Shown: one piece after another, positions 20,657 through 30,259 of the stretch
Position numbering within the stretch: position 1 is the stretch's first letter
Layout of the letters: each line of letters begins with the position of its first letter
Origin: Ascarosepion bandense
Taxonomy: Eukaryota > Mollusca > Cephalopoda > Sepiida > Sepiidae
Reading direction: 5' to 3'
DNA length: 64,000 nt
NCBI GenBank assembly: GCA_037127315.1
Contig: JBBBDQ010000330.1
Coordinates: forward strand, 6,021,501-6,085,500
Program-made: the position numbers and the translations under genes
The notes under the pieces: generated by a model
The model's input: the letters and a program-made list of their open reading frames with translations, nothing else
What the model was told of the DNA's origin: nothing
Databases searched by the model: none

Positions 20657-21627
20657 TTAATAGTCTGTAATATCACCTTTCTTAATAACTTTTATCAATC
20701 TCTCTTCATAATGATCAAACATATGCACAATAACATCTCTACGTGTTTCTATTAGTTGTTTTTTGGCATCTAGTATCCGTTCGCATAGTTGAGCCTCTTT
20801 CGTTATTTCAGGTCCATCATAGACAAGTTGCGCAAGCATTTCCCAAACATTTTCCATTAAATTTAGATCTGGGCTTTTTGCAGGCCATTCCAAAGTAGTC
20901 ATATTCACTTTAGCCATCCATTCTTTCATGAGTTTTGACACATGGATGCTGCAATTGTCTTGCTGTAGAACGAAATCATTCCCTATCTCTCTTCTTATCT
21001 TTGGTAGGGCTTTCTCGTCCAGCAACTGTTTGTAGCTTTCGCTGTTCTGTCGTCCTTTCAGCCACTCCAACCATATATTTCCATTAGCAAAGATCATACC
21101 CCAAACCATAACTCCTCCTCCTCCCATCTGTCGTTTGTTCAGTACAGCAGGCTCGCCCCTTCTCGACCAAGTACACCATCCATCGGGCCCATCAAAGTTG
21201 AAACGCTTCTCATCAGTAAATATAACCTTCTTAAAGTCAACATGCTTTGTTAACCACCTTTTAGCACACTCCAGTCTTGCTCCTTTGTGTTTCTTTGTTA
21301 GTGTAATTTTTTCTTAGCCTTTGCATACTTCAAACTAATCCTATGCAGCGTTCTTTGTACTGTTCGGGCGCTTACATCCAATTCACGTTTCTCCTTCACT
21401 TTTCTTGCTGTAACTTTTTCTCCAGATGTCAAAAGCCGTGTCACAGTCCTCTTCATTCTCCTTTCAGGCCTCTTGCCAATTGATCTTTTCCGTCCTCTCT
21501 TCTCGGAGTTTGTCATCAGCATGTATTCGACCGTTGATTTCGACAGCTTCAAATCCATGGCGATCCTTCTGATGCTGAGGCCATCATCCCGCTTCTTCCG
21601 TGCCAAACAAACTTCTTTTGAATGCAT
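20657..21627 (-). pseudogene. Tc1-type transposase, one frameshift from open
   Basis: The N-terminal frame (21627-21298, 109 aa) has paired-type HTH features: DDGLSIRRIAMDLKLSKSTV, then a basic KRGRKR linker, and VSARTVQRTLHRI. After a frame change in the T6 run at 21307-21312 (A6 on the coding strand) the catalytic part continues without stops to 20657: VIFTDEKRFNF (first D), LQQDNCSIH (second D) and SPDLNLMENVW (E), with 34 residues between the second D and E, i.e. DD34E, the Tc1 signature. Total about 320 residues, near the family's usual 340. A single-base indel, real or a sequencing error in a homopolymer, is the only clear lesion. Confidence 0.9.
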
Positions 21628-21772
21628 TTTACCTCATTAAACTTAATTGTTTTGCTAGTAAAATAGAACAGATAATTGATTCTAATGATGACAGCTAAGT
21701 GTACAAGCAGAAAATTTGCATACAGCAACATATACATGAACTTAGCTCTTAATAAAATAGGATTTTTTTGTC

Positions 21773-21792
21773 ATGTCCGAAAAATAGTGTCG
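21773..21792 (-). repeat. Inner repeat of the Tc1-type element (right)
   Basis: On - it reads CGACACTATTTTTCGGACAT, one base different from the left inner repeat. Confidence 0.75.
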
Positions 21793-21944
21793 CGCAAGTT
21801 TTCGCCAAAATCACAAAGAACTAAAATTATCAAAGCCAAACTAAAAAAAAATGATTACACTAGTAGTGGATTTTCACTCCTCAACTACGTACTTACAATC
21901 TCAAAAGTTTTTGGCACTAGTAACCACCTTGAAGTACTTTTTTC

Positions 21945-21975
21945 AAAGTGTCCGAAAAATATTGTTGGGCCCCTG
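21945..21975 (-). repeat. Tc1-type element, right terminal inverted repeat
   Basis: Reverse complement begins CAGGGGCCCAACAATATTTT; flanked outside by TA. Confidence 0.93.
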
Positions 21976-21977
21976 TA

Positions 21978-22730
21978 CTTAGCGTTGTCATGTTGCAAAA
22001 TCACTTTGTCTCTGATCATTTTGCAGACTTTTCTCTTCAACACTGAGCTCAATCGCATCAATGGTAGTCGATAGCGATATTCCGCGATGATTTCTGTCGG
22101 GTTGAGCAGCTCATAAACTACACCCAGCTGATCCTATCAAATGCAGAGCAGAAGCTTCAAACCATGAATATTCGACTTTGCCGCCAGTGTTGATGCATAG
22201 CCGAGCTTACCCCACGATGTTCTACGCTTAATGTTATCGTAGTGTATCCACTTTTAATCGCTGGTCACGATACGATGCAAGAACCTTTTTGAAGCAGCTG
22301 TTTACGCGTGACAAGATGCCATTTGACGTCTCTCGGCTTTAACTCGTACGGCACCCAATATTCTTGGTTTTGAATCATTCCTAATGCTTTCAAACGTTTC
22401 GAAACTCTTGTCTGACCAACTCCTAATGATTCTGAAAGTTAAGATTGCGTCTGACATGAATCTTCATGAAGTAATACATCCAATTCTTTGTTTGCAAACT
22501 TTTTTTGGTGCGCGCCAGAGCGTTCTTTATATTAAACATAAAAATCCCTATTTTTGAAGCATCTAAACCAATCTCTGCATGTTTCCAACAGAGCAAGGTC
22601 GCCGTAAGTATCAAGAATTTTATACTTCAGCTGCAGGTTTCTTTTGAATAAACTAGTGCAGTAAAATTCCCCCGTAAATACACTCCTAGGCACGAAATCC
22701 AACGTGTTTAACGCTATGAAAAACAAAGTT
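21978..22730 (-). pseudogene. mariner transposase, 5' half remnant
   Basis: From right to left on -: ILDTYGDLALLETCRDWFRC then FKNRDFYV, the second HTH of mariner transposases (usual form 'YG--ALS--TCRDWFRRFKSGDFDV'). Further in come a WIHYDNIKR-like block (first catalytic Asp region) near 22230 and LQHDNA next to the Tc1 insertion. Several stops and frame changes show decay. Family identity is clear, functional state dead. Confidence 0.78.
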
Positions 22731-22875
22731 GTTTACATTTCAACGAAATAATGTACACTGAATTTCAAACTCGCTTATAGTACTTCCTGATAGATGCGTT
22801 ACCATCTGAAACTACATTCACGCAGATCTGGGAACGCCCTCTGTTGGAAAACACTGAGAACTTATTAAAGGTTCT

Positions 22876-23491
22876 AATGATAAATCAGTTGAAGGTCGTT
22901 TGACCTCAGCATGTGGTTTACCTGCTTATTTTTTTAAGCATCTTAACCTTAAAGACAAGACCTTCACCAATCATAATTAGATTCTAGAACTCTTTAATGA
23001 AATAATGTTTTCTTTGATAAAGAATAATTTTGAAATGGAATTGGTGACTTGTTGCTTAGATGGAAAAATAACAAACGGATGTGTAATATTTTAATCAAAT
23101 AGAATTTTTTAAAAACTCATTTCTTCAATTTGCAACGCTTTTGGAGTGAAGGTCATGCAAGTTCGAATATGATTTACTTAAAATGCTAAATATATTTGCA
23201 TTCCGAAAGAGCATAAAACGACAATAACCATCACAAATAAACTGGAAAATGTCCCTCGAAAGTATTCCACCTGGCTGACAAATCTAGGAAGAACTACGGC
23301 AGGGATCCGTAGAACTGCGAAAACTCATTAACACGAATTGATTGACCTTTTCATACGGCTTATAAACGCTTTTAGGGGTTATTTAAAGCCAACATTTATT
23401 TTGGATTCAACACTGGTAGGAGGAGATAGATTCATATTTTTCCAAAAGAACCGGACTATAATTCGAATTCGGCTGTTCAATTTCTCATAAG
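22876..23491. other. No recognisable feature
   Basis: AT-rich; no repeats or coding regions recognised. Confidence 0.4.
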
Positions 23492-23773
23492 GATTTGCAT
23501 TGTGGTGCAGTAGATATCGGCTCGAAACGAGAAATCGGTTTCGAATTCCTGTTGAATTCGTTGCATTCACTTACGCGCAAATACCATTGGTGTTTCTTCC
23601 ATCTATGATTCAAATAACAGGACAGATTGGGTTTTATCACCCTTGGTTGGCAATCAGTGCACCGCAGAAAATAATGGCAACCTACTGCAGGAAAATTTTC
23701 TGTCCAGTCATGTCTCTTTCGAGACATGATCACCCAAGCATGTATCACGTATGGCACTTAATTGACTGACTGA
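23492..23773 (+). mobile_element. SINE-A copy, near full length
   Basis: Box A-like TGGTGCAGTAGA at 23503-23514 and box B-like GGTTTCGAATTCC at 23537-23549 mark a tRNA-derived head. The body follows (TTACGCGCAAATACC, ACAGGACAGATTGGGTT), then the palindrome CATGTCTCTTTCGAGACATG and the tail ending in TAATTGACTGACTGA. Best + strand example. Confidence 0.92.
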
Positions 23774-24850
23774 ATTTCTCATTCTCAGCCATAATTAATT
23801 TCAGCAACTACATATCAACGAGGAGGGGGGAGCTATTAAAATTTACAGAATGGTGCCGAACAATATAGACGAAAAGCATAACTAATATTTTTCTACTTTG
23901 TTATAAATTTTCTTAGTGTGTGTGTGTGTGTGGGGGGGGGGGGGATGAAAGTTTAAATGTATTTGTTTAATAAACCCTTCCCATGATGTCACGTGTTTGT
24001 AGGGATTGAATAAAAACTACGACATAAAATAAAAATAAAATAAACATAACAATCTCCCAGGAGTCCTCCGACAGGAAAGCCAATTTACGCATGTGCAATA
24101 AAAGAGAGGCTTCCTGGCGCCAAAAATAAACACTTTTTTTTTTTTGTTGGACTTTGACTGGTAAAGACGTGCTGACTGTTCGGGAAGGAATTTCCCCAAC
24201 AAGAGGTTGAAATCAAAAAAATAAAATCAGTGTCCAAACTGTCCCTCTAGTGTCCCTGTATTTTTCCTTTTCTCTTTGTCTATTTATTTCAGCGACGACA
24301 GCTATTTAACAAGTTTTGGATGTTTAGGCGAAAAAACCAAACCAGCAGTAATAGCCATAACATCCATATGTTACATAAAAATCCGGGTATTTATTATTTA
24401 TTACGTGTAAAAATCTCCATATTTTAGAAAACTAGAACCTGAAGATAGTTGAAAATAAGTTTTTCGACGGAAATATATCAGTTAAGTACGAATTATTTTA
24501 TTCACTAGTTTTTTTTGTTTTTAGAAATTTTTTTTATATGAATACATCTGTAACAGGAAATTAACTTTCCTTCCTCAAATATTTTCGCCGAATTGGTTAA
24601 TTCTTTTTTTTATAATTTAACCACGTTTTCACTGTTCATGCGCATTAAAATATACTGAAATTTAGCAAGTCTGAAACTTTTGCCACTTGTTAGTTTTTTT
24701 TTTATGTGAACGTGAAGTAGATTCGTATTTCAAAAGATTTACTGCTTTTTACAAACAATGGAAACGCGACATGTACTGGCAAATTCATCAGGTAACTGCA
24801 CTGACACTTGGGGCGCAAACCAAAGTTACGCTGAATGGATGCCGGTGGTT
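23774..24850. other. No recognisable gene; (GT)n(G)n tract; hammerhead-like motif
   Basis: A GT tract runs into 12 or so G at 23917-23944. At 24439-24473 CTGAAGA, a 9-bp-like stem and GGAAAT resemble the hammerhead core but non-canonically. Other open frames are short. Confidence 0.4.
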
Positions 24851-24965
24851 GTCTGGAATTGATCAAAGCCCGCGCCCACAGAGAATCGAACACCGATCTA
24901 GATACGTGGTGGGTGTGCTCTTTATTTGCAGGCACTGGCTGCTGCTATGCCAAGAAACAGTCTGG
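24850..24965 (-). mobile_element. Possible tRNA-derived SINE head (single copy in window)
   Basis: On -, TGGCATAGCAGC (box-A-like) and GTGTTCGATTCTC (box-B-like) are about 50 bp apart, followed by GTGGGCGCGGGCTTTGATCA. Only one copy is in the window, so this rests on promoter boxes alone. Confidence 0.35.
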
Positions 24966-25674
24966 GTCTCAGCATGAACGCCAACTGGAAATTGAGACAC
25001 GCAAAATGTTGAGTAGTGTGAACATTGTCTGGTCTTTTGAAATCGCGTCGATAATAATAATGCCTAAAGCAATATGAAGATGCTTTTCGTGTCAGTCGAT
25101 AGAAAGGATTCAATCGATTTGACTATTGAAACGTAACCGAAATAGTGATATGGAAGATTAAGAATAAAGAGACATGCAGGTCAATCAGAGCGCTTCACCA
25201 TGAAATGAATATGTTCACACACACACACACACACACACACAGCTGGTGTTAATAAAACAGATGAAAAAATACCACAAAAACTCAAAAGTACTTATATATC
25301 CCTACTGATACCAGAAAAAAATTAAAACTAATTATATACTATACTGAATTTAATACAACCAATTTAATCTTCTGCAAATAACTCCTCTCCACCAGCTAAT
25401 TTTTTTGCATAAGACCAACATTGTATATCAATTTAAATGTCCTTTCGGAAATTGTATCGCTGACAAAAAAAAAGTAAATATATAAGTTGATCACACGACA
25501 ATAACATTACCAAGAAGATTTACTCTACATATGTCGGATTCGAGTTCGATTTCATAACATTTAAATGAGCATTCTTGTCTGCATTCACGATTTAGATAAA
25601 TATTAATCGACGATACAAGTATCCTCTACCACGAAAATAAACTTCAAATTCTTGAATCCCGCTGTATAAAAATG
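24966..25674. other. No recognisable gene; (CA)n at 25214-25242
   Basis: AT-rich with one CA microsatellite; nothing else recognised. Confidence 0.4.
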
Positions 25675-25900
25675 TCAGTCAGTCAATTAAGTGCCATAGG
25701 TAATACACGCTTGGGCGATCAAGTGTCGAAAGAGACATGACTGACTGGGCAGAAGATTTTTCCGCAGTAGGCTGCCATTACTTTCTTCGGTGGACTGGTT
25801 GCTAACCAAGACTATAGAACCCAATCTGTTCTGTTATTTAACCAATAATTGGAGGAAACAGACGGATTAATAGCTTTCCTAAGGGTATTTGCGCATGTAC
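25675..25900 (-). mobile_element. SINE-A copy, head missing
   Basis: Tail GTCAGTCAGTCAATTAAGTG and body to GGGTATTTGCGCATG are present; the tRNA-like part beyond is replaced by unrelated sequence. Confidence 0.87.
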
Positions 25901-26034
25901 AGCCACCATTAAATAAAATTAAGAGAATGGCAACAATTTTCTAAAATGTCTATAACAACAATGTTTTAAATATCTAAATTGTAATTTAAAAAGATTACAA
26001 TTATAACAGTGTTTTCTTTTTTAAAATTATAATT

Positions 26035-26228
26035 GTACTGATACTGACAGGCCAGATAGAAGGAAAGAGACAGAGGAAGGCAGCGGATAACATATTTGAA
26101 GGGCCTGATCAGGTGGATGACGGAACGGGGGTTGCGTGGAGTAACACGAGAAAACATAAGAGCCACGAGGGATAGGGAGACGTGGAAAGCTATGATCGCC
26201 TACGTCCTGTAATGACAGGGTACATAAA
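26035..26228 (+). mobile_element. LINE 3' fragment ('WFYRRML' family)
   Basis: Starts at ATACTGACAGGCCAGATAGA (LTGQIEG codons) and ends at ATGATCGCCTACGTCCTG. Similar to 26819-27010, so two 3' fragments of one family lie about 0.8 kb apart in the same orientation. Confidence 0.83.
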
Positions 26229-26286
26229 AGAATATATAGTGTGTGCGTGAGATTGAGAGATTTTCCGATCTTGTTATAAGCTAAGT

Positions 26287-26377
26287 ACTTGAGAGCAATT
26301 AAAACGATGATTCTTGTCGCATGCGTTTTGTCACTAAACGCGTGTGACAAGAATCGTTGTTTTAATTGCCGTCAAGT
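26287..26377 (+). ncRNA. Hairpin with 42-nt arms and 7-nt loop, wobble-preserved on + strand
   Basis: Arms 26287-26328 and 26336-26377 match at 36 of 42 positions. Of six differences, four become G-U pairs in RNA from the + strand and would be A-C mismatches on -. Only one 2-nt internal mismatch remains. Size (91 nt) and shape fit a pre-microRNA-like precursor, but a small foldback element is an equal alternative. No homologue could be checked. Confidence 0.55.
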
Positions 26378-26631
26378 CAGAATGGCATCGTAAACTGATG
26401 TTTCTCTTTTTTTATATCTACTTAAGGAGAGGTTAATGAATGTTACTCTCGGTTTAGAATAACATAATTCACTTATTATTGTCTTCTTTTCATTTATATC
26501 CGTTTTGGAGTCAATGTCTTTATAATAAACAATTAATTCAAACAGAAACAATACCACCGGTAAAAAGAAGAAACAAATCAGTTTTTCTTAAGTCACAAGT
26601 GGTGACTTGTAAACATACTTATTTTTATCAG

Positions 26632-27010
26632 CAACTACTTGAAGCAACTGAAATGTGGTTCTACAGAAGGATGCTGCGAATATCATGGATCGAGCATGTG
26701 AGCAATGATGAGGTCTTGGAAATGATAGAAACAAAAAGGAAATTAAAACTGAGCACCAGGAAGAGACAGCTGAAGTTCCTGGGACACACAGTGAGGAAGG
26801 AGGGATTGGAGAATCTGATACTAACAGGCCAGATAGAGGGGAAAAGAGAGACTGGGGAAATCAACGGATAACATATTTGAATGACCTAATCAGGTGGATG
26901 ACTGAACGAGGATTGCATCGTGTAACTGCAGAAGGCGTGCTCAGAGCCACCAGGGATAGGGAAACGGGGAAGGCCATGATCGCCTACGTCCTGAAGGAAC
27001 AAGGCACATA
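26632..27010 (+). mobile_element. LINE C-terminal fragment ('WFYRRML' family)
   Basis: Encodes EATEMWFYRRMLRISWIEHV, SNDEVLEMIETKRKLKLSTR, KRQLKFLGHTVRKEGLENLI and LTGQIEGKRE before a frame break at about 26865. It ends with AMIAYVLKEQGT codons. This is the conserved extreme C-terminus of a widespread endonuclease/RT non-LTR element. All upstream RT is absent. Confidence 0.88.
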
Positions 27011-27259
27011 GAACATCATGATGACATAATAATAATAAAAATGACAATTAATGTTCACATGCTGTCTTGTTGAATTAAGGTTGGCTAGAGTAAAATATCC
27101 TGAGGCACTTGTTATTTGCCTGGCCTTATATCCCTTAATGGCTGGCGCAGATTGCATCTCTGTTCGTGTTTTGGGATAAGTGTGAAAACACCATGACCAG
27201 GTGTCGATAAGGTTGCTTTTTTAAGTTAGAAGGACGAGGCATACAAAATGATTTCAGAT

Positions 27260-27775
27260 TCAAATTTCAGACCGGCTGAAGTCTCTCTCACCGGCGTGAC
27301 GTGGCTTCCCTGTGTCTCTTCTATAAATATTTTCACGGCTTCTGCTCCGATGAACTTAGATCATTGGTGCCCCCTATGTACGAATTGGCACGATATACTA
27401 GATTAGCTACTAGGTCCCACCCTTTTACAGTGAAACCGATAAAATATAACCGCAATTTATACTCCAACAGCTTCTTTTCTCGCACTTCCCGACTGTGGAA
27501 TTCCCTTCCACATGCCTGCTTCCCCGACAGCTACAATCTCCAGGAGTTTAAATGTAAGGTCAATAGACACCTCCTAACACACTAACTTGCATCTATTCAC
27601 TCTCACGATATAACCAACCCTCGTTCTCGGTACCCTTACCCGTCTATCACCCTCCTTCTGACATTTCCTATATCTAACCATCCTTTTCTCATCACTTCCC
27701 CGACCCTATGTAACCCCCTGCGCAATAGTGGCAGTGGAATGCCTTGCTCGAGGTGAAACAATTAAAAAAAAAAAA
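27260..27775 (+). mobile_element. LINE C-terminus and 3' UTR (jockey/CR1-like)
   Basis: Frame 27301-27585 reads VASLCLFYKYFHGFCSDELR, SLVPPMYELARYTRLATRSH, SFFSRTSRLWNSLPHACFPD, SYNLQEFKCKVNRHLLTH, the conserved closing 'R-W-NSLP' block of jockey/CR1-type elements, ending at a proper stop. The 3' UTR runs to GTAACCCCCTGCGCAATAGT, CTTGCTCGAGGTGAAACAATT and an A run. Related tails occur at 8971, 11278, 33175(-), 43805, 57085(-), 60433(-) and 63905. Confidence 0.87.
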
Positions 27776-27779
27776 GGTT

Positions 27780-27926
27780 TTTATTCACTGTGTGTACGTC
27801 TCTGTCGAATGTGGCACATGGTCAGTTTAAAGTGGGTTTAACAAAAAAAAAAATCGTAGAAAGATTGTTAGAGCCTTCTCGGCAGTTCCTCGTTTGGGGA
27901 CGCCTCAGACGCCGGGTAATCATCCC
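27780..27926 (+). repeat. Dispersed repeat D, diverged copy
   Basis: TCGAATGTGGCACATGGTCA near 27806 resembles the 5970 copy. GGGGACGCCTCAGACGCCGG near 27897 is the reverse of GCGCCTGAGGCGTCCTC near 56233. It lies between a LINE tail and SINE-A. Confidence 0.5.
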
Positions 27927-28185
27927 AGTCAGTCAGTTAAGTGCCATACATGAAACACGCTTGGGCGATCATGTCTCGACATGACTGACTGGGCAGAAGA
28001 TTATCCCGCAGTAGGTTGCCATTGCTTTCTGCGGTTGACGGGTTACCATCCAAGGCTATAGAACCCAATCTGTCCTGCTATTTAACCCATAACTGGAGGG
28101 AAGATACGGATTAATACCTTTTCCAAGGGTATTTGCGCGTAAGTGAATGCAATGGATCAACTGGAATTCGAACTCGGCATCCCAG
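27927..28185 (-). mobile_element. SINE-A copy, head partly preserved
   Basis: Nearly complete tail and body; the head is cut after GGAATTCGAACTCGGCATCC. The hairpin stem differs from others: CATGTCTCGACATG lacks the GAAAGA of the loop and stem. Confidence 0.9.
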
Positions 28186-28294
28186 ACCCTCCCGAAAGAG
28201 AGGTACTGTCTAGAGAGATGTACCCCTAGAGGTTGAGCATATTATTTTAAAAAAAATTTTTCCGGGGAAAGTAGCTTAGTTACAAAAAATAGGA

Positions 28295-28345
28295 AGTTTT
28301 TGAGAGGCATGATCGGCTACGTTCTCAAGGACATATAAAAGATAT
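28295..28345 (+). mobile_element. LINE 3' terminal scrap ('WFYRRML' family)
   Basis: GAGAGGCATGATCGGCTACG followed by TTCTCAAGGACATATAAA matches the extreme 3' end of the family. Confidence 0.6.
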
Positions 28346-28672
28346 GAGTTCATGCCTTTTTCCATGCGCATGTGGGCGAAGTGAACGAAATAAATTTGAA
28401 CATTACTCGCAGATTATATTTCCCGTACCGACAACAGTTAAGGTACTCAGCAAACAGGAAAAAAATATTAAATAAGTCTCTGAGCCGTGACTTGCTGTCA
28501 CTTGATCCTCAGTCAGCGATAAAGCTGTGAAAACTCAGCGTATGCTAAAAGTAAATACCGATTAGGATTCGGAATTCATCATTTTGTCTGAAAAAGTAAT
28601 TGTAAGGATTACGTAATTAAGCCAAACAAATTTCGTCATACAGTAGTATGTATGTGTGTGTGTGTGTGTATG

Positions 28673-28703
<31 letters not shown>

Positions 28704-28745
28704 ACATATAATGTATATATATAATGTGTGTGTATGTGTGCTTGC

Positions 28746-28778
<33 letters not shown>

Positions 28779-29126
28779 GTGTGAGTCTGATCCTGACCTA
28801 CTTATGTTTACACAAATATACTTTATATAAAAGTCAGGATCTTAAACCCAAGAAAGGGAAGAAGACAATAAAAATAGAAAGAAGCAATAAACAAAGTCAC
28901 AAAGTTAAATAGGAAAAAAGAAAGATAAAAGAATAAAGACAAAAACATTTTCAGAAAAAAAAGCATAGATTCTTTACTGACTTCCGTTATTCTATGTCGA
29001 TATTTGAAAAAAAAAAAAAACTTTCACGAGTTTGGTATCATGTATTTTAGAAGTGCGACATTTCTTTTATTTAAGGCCTAATAAAGCTATTTATGTGTTG
29101 TGGTATAATAAATATTGGAGAGCAGA
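28346..29126. other. No recognisable gene; mixed GT/TA microsatellite 28649-28776
   Basis: The microsatellite alternates TG, TATG and TA tracts. A-rich sequence follows. Nothing else was recognised. Confidence 0.45.
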
Positions 29127-29372
29127 TTCGTTGCATTCAGTTCAGCGCAAATACGCTGGGGAGATATACGAATCCATCTCTTTTTCCCGCCATCAATGTG
29201 TTGAATAGCAGGACAGATTCAGTTTTATAGCCTTGGTTGGCAATCAGTCTACTGCAGAAAGTAATGGCAACCTACCGCGGAAAAAAATCTTCTGCCTAGT
29301 CAGTCATGGATCGAAAGAGACATGATCGTCCGAGTGTGTAACACGTGTGGCACTTAACTGTCTGACTGACTG
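29127..29372 (+). mobile_element. SINE-A copy, head missing
   Basis: Starts at TTCGTTGCATTCAG and runs through the body to the tail GGCACTTAACTGTCTGACTG. Confidence 0.87.
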
Positions 29373-29444
29373 TGTATTTAGTGTAACGCTTACGAGCGCG
29401 TAAAATGGAATCGCTGTGCCGATTTCAAATTTCCGTTTTGCCTG

Positions 29445-29560
29445 CTCAGTTCACTTTCGCAAAATACCCTTGTGAGAAGTATGGATCTACCTTATGTCAC
29501 TCCAGATATAGGTTAAATAGAGTAGACTGAGCTATCTAGCCTTGGTTGGTAGGCAATCTA
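29445..29560 (+). mobile_element. SINE-A fragment, diverged
   Basis: CAGTTCACTTTCGCAAAATACCC followed by a degraded body and CCTTGGTTGGTAGGCAATCT; tail absent. It begins only about 70 bp after the previous copy in the same orientation. Confidence 0.6.
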
Positions 29561-29659
29561 GTGGGAAAAACTCTGTATTCAAAATGGAGGAAACAAATAG
29601 ACAGTGATCTACTATCTTTCTCAAAAATTCATAGGAATTCGCATAATCAATAAAATGAA

Positions 29660-29692
29660 ACTCGAGAGCCATGCTCACCTATATTTTTAAGG
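29660..29692 (+). mobile_element. LINE 3' terminal scrap ('WFYRRML' family)
   Basis: CGAGAGCCATGCTCACCTAT then ATTTTTAAGGG matches the family's end. Confidence 0.5.
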
Positions 29693-30259
29693 GAAATAAT
29701 AGCATCAATAAAACGGAAGCCACGGAGCACTTTTCAAAAGCGTTGTCTAGCAAGAACCCGGCGCCACTGCCAGCATCATAACCTACAGTATCGATGTAAG
29801 GAGTGAGGCCAGATAAGTTCGACCAGGCCTCCAGTGGCCTTGGTGAATGACAGCAGGTGACAAGGAGGAAAGAAAAACAGACTGACGCCTCCTGCCCAAC
29901 AGGATCTCCCACAAGGGCAGAAACAATTGGAGCAAAGTCTGAATTAGCTGGAACCTCCGCCACGATTTTTGAAAAAGGGTAGGGAGGAGGAGGAGGAAGA
30001 TAAGAATATCAAAAAAGACAGTCTGGTCGAAACAGGGTGGAGAGTACCGTTGAACATGCCAAGTCGCAATCCGATTCTACTTCGCCAAACAGAAGAAAAG
30101 ACGTATGCCGTCAAGGCGAAGAGCCTTCCCACTTCCCCCATTAAAGTTACGCTATCTCCCTCATCCTTTACCAATCCCCAAACCAACCTCACTTTAAAAA
30201 AAAAACAAAAAACATTTCACCAAGGGGGAGTCTCTGTCAGATAGACAGAAAGAGACCTC
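29693..30259. other. GC-richer interval, possibly upstream part of the next LINE
   Basis: Base composition rises in GC relative to its surroundings. Overlapping open frames of 82-94 codons occur on both strands, none recognised. The + frame 29969-30244 is Lys/Ser/Pro-rich. It may be LINE ORF1 or linker sequence of the element that follows. Confidence 0.35.

Larger units (their letters stand above)
20443..21975 (-). mobile_element. Complete Tc1-type DNA transposon (1533 bp) with TA duplications
   Basis: Outer 31-bp inverted repeats (20443-20473 and 21945-21975) differ by one base, flanked by TA at 20441-20442 and 21976-21977. Inner copies of the same binding-site-like motif at 20624-20643 and 21773-21792 give an IR/DR layout. 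The transposase gene lies between the inner repeats on -. It interrupts the mariner gene just after the QHDNA catalytic motif. The high TIR identity and nearly open gene suggest it is younger than its host. Confidence 0.93.
20095..22875 (-). mobile_element. mariner element (about 1.25 kb) interrupted by a Tc1-type element
   Basis: Inverted ends: ACCTTGAATAAGTTCTCACT at the left and, reversed, ACCTTTAATAAGTTCTCAGT at the right. Without the 1.53-kb insertion plus one TA, the element is about 1.25 kb, the usual length for mariner. Coding remnants on - are ordered as expected from right to left. TA lies at both outer boundaries. Confidence 0.85.

Noticed and set aside
24830..25077. Host exon starting after TTTATTTGCAG at about 24930
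   Set aside because: A single AG acceptor-like site with a weak pyrimidine tract; the frame matches nothing and the stretch also looks like a tRNA-type SINE head on the other strand.
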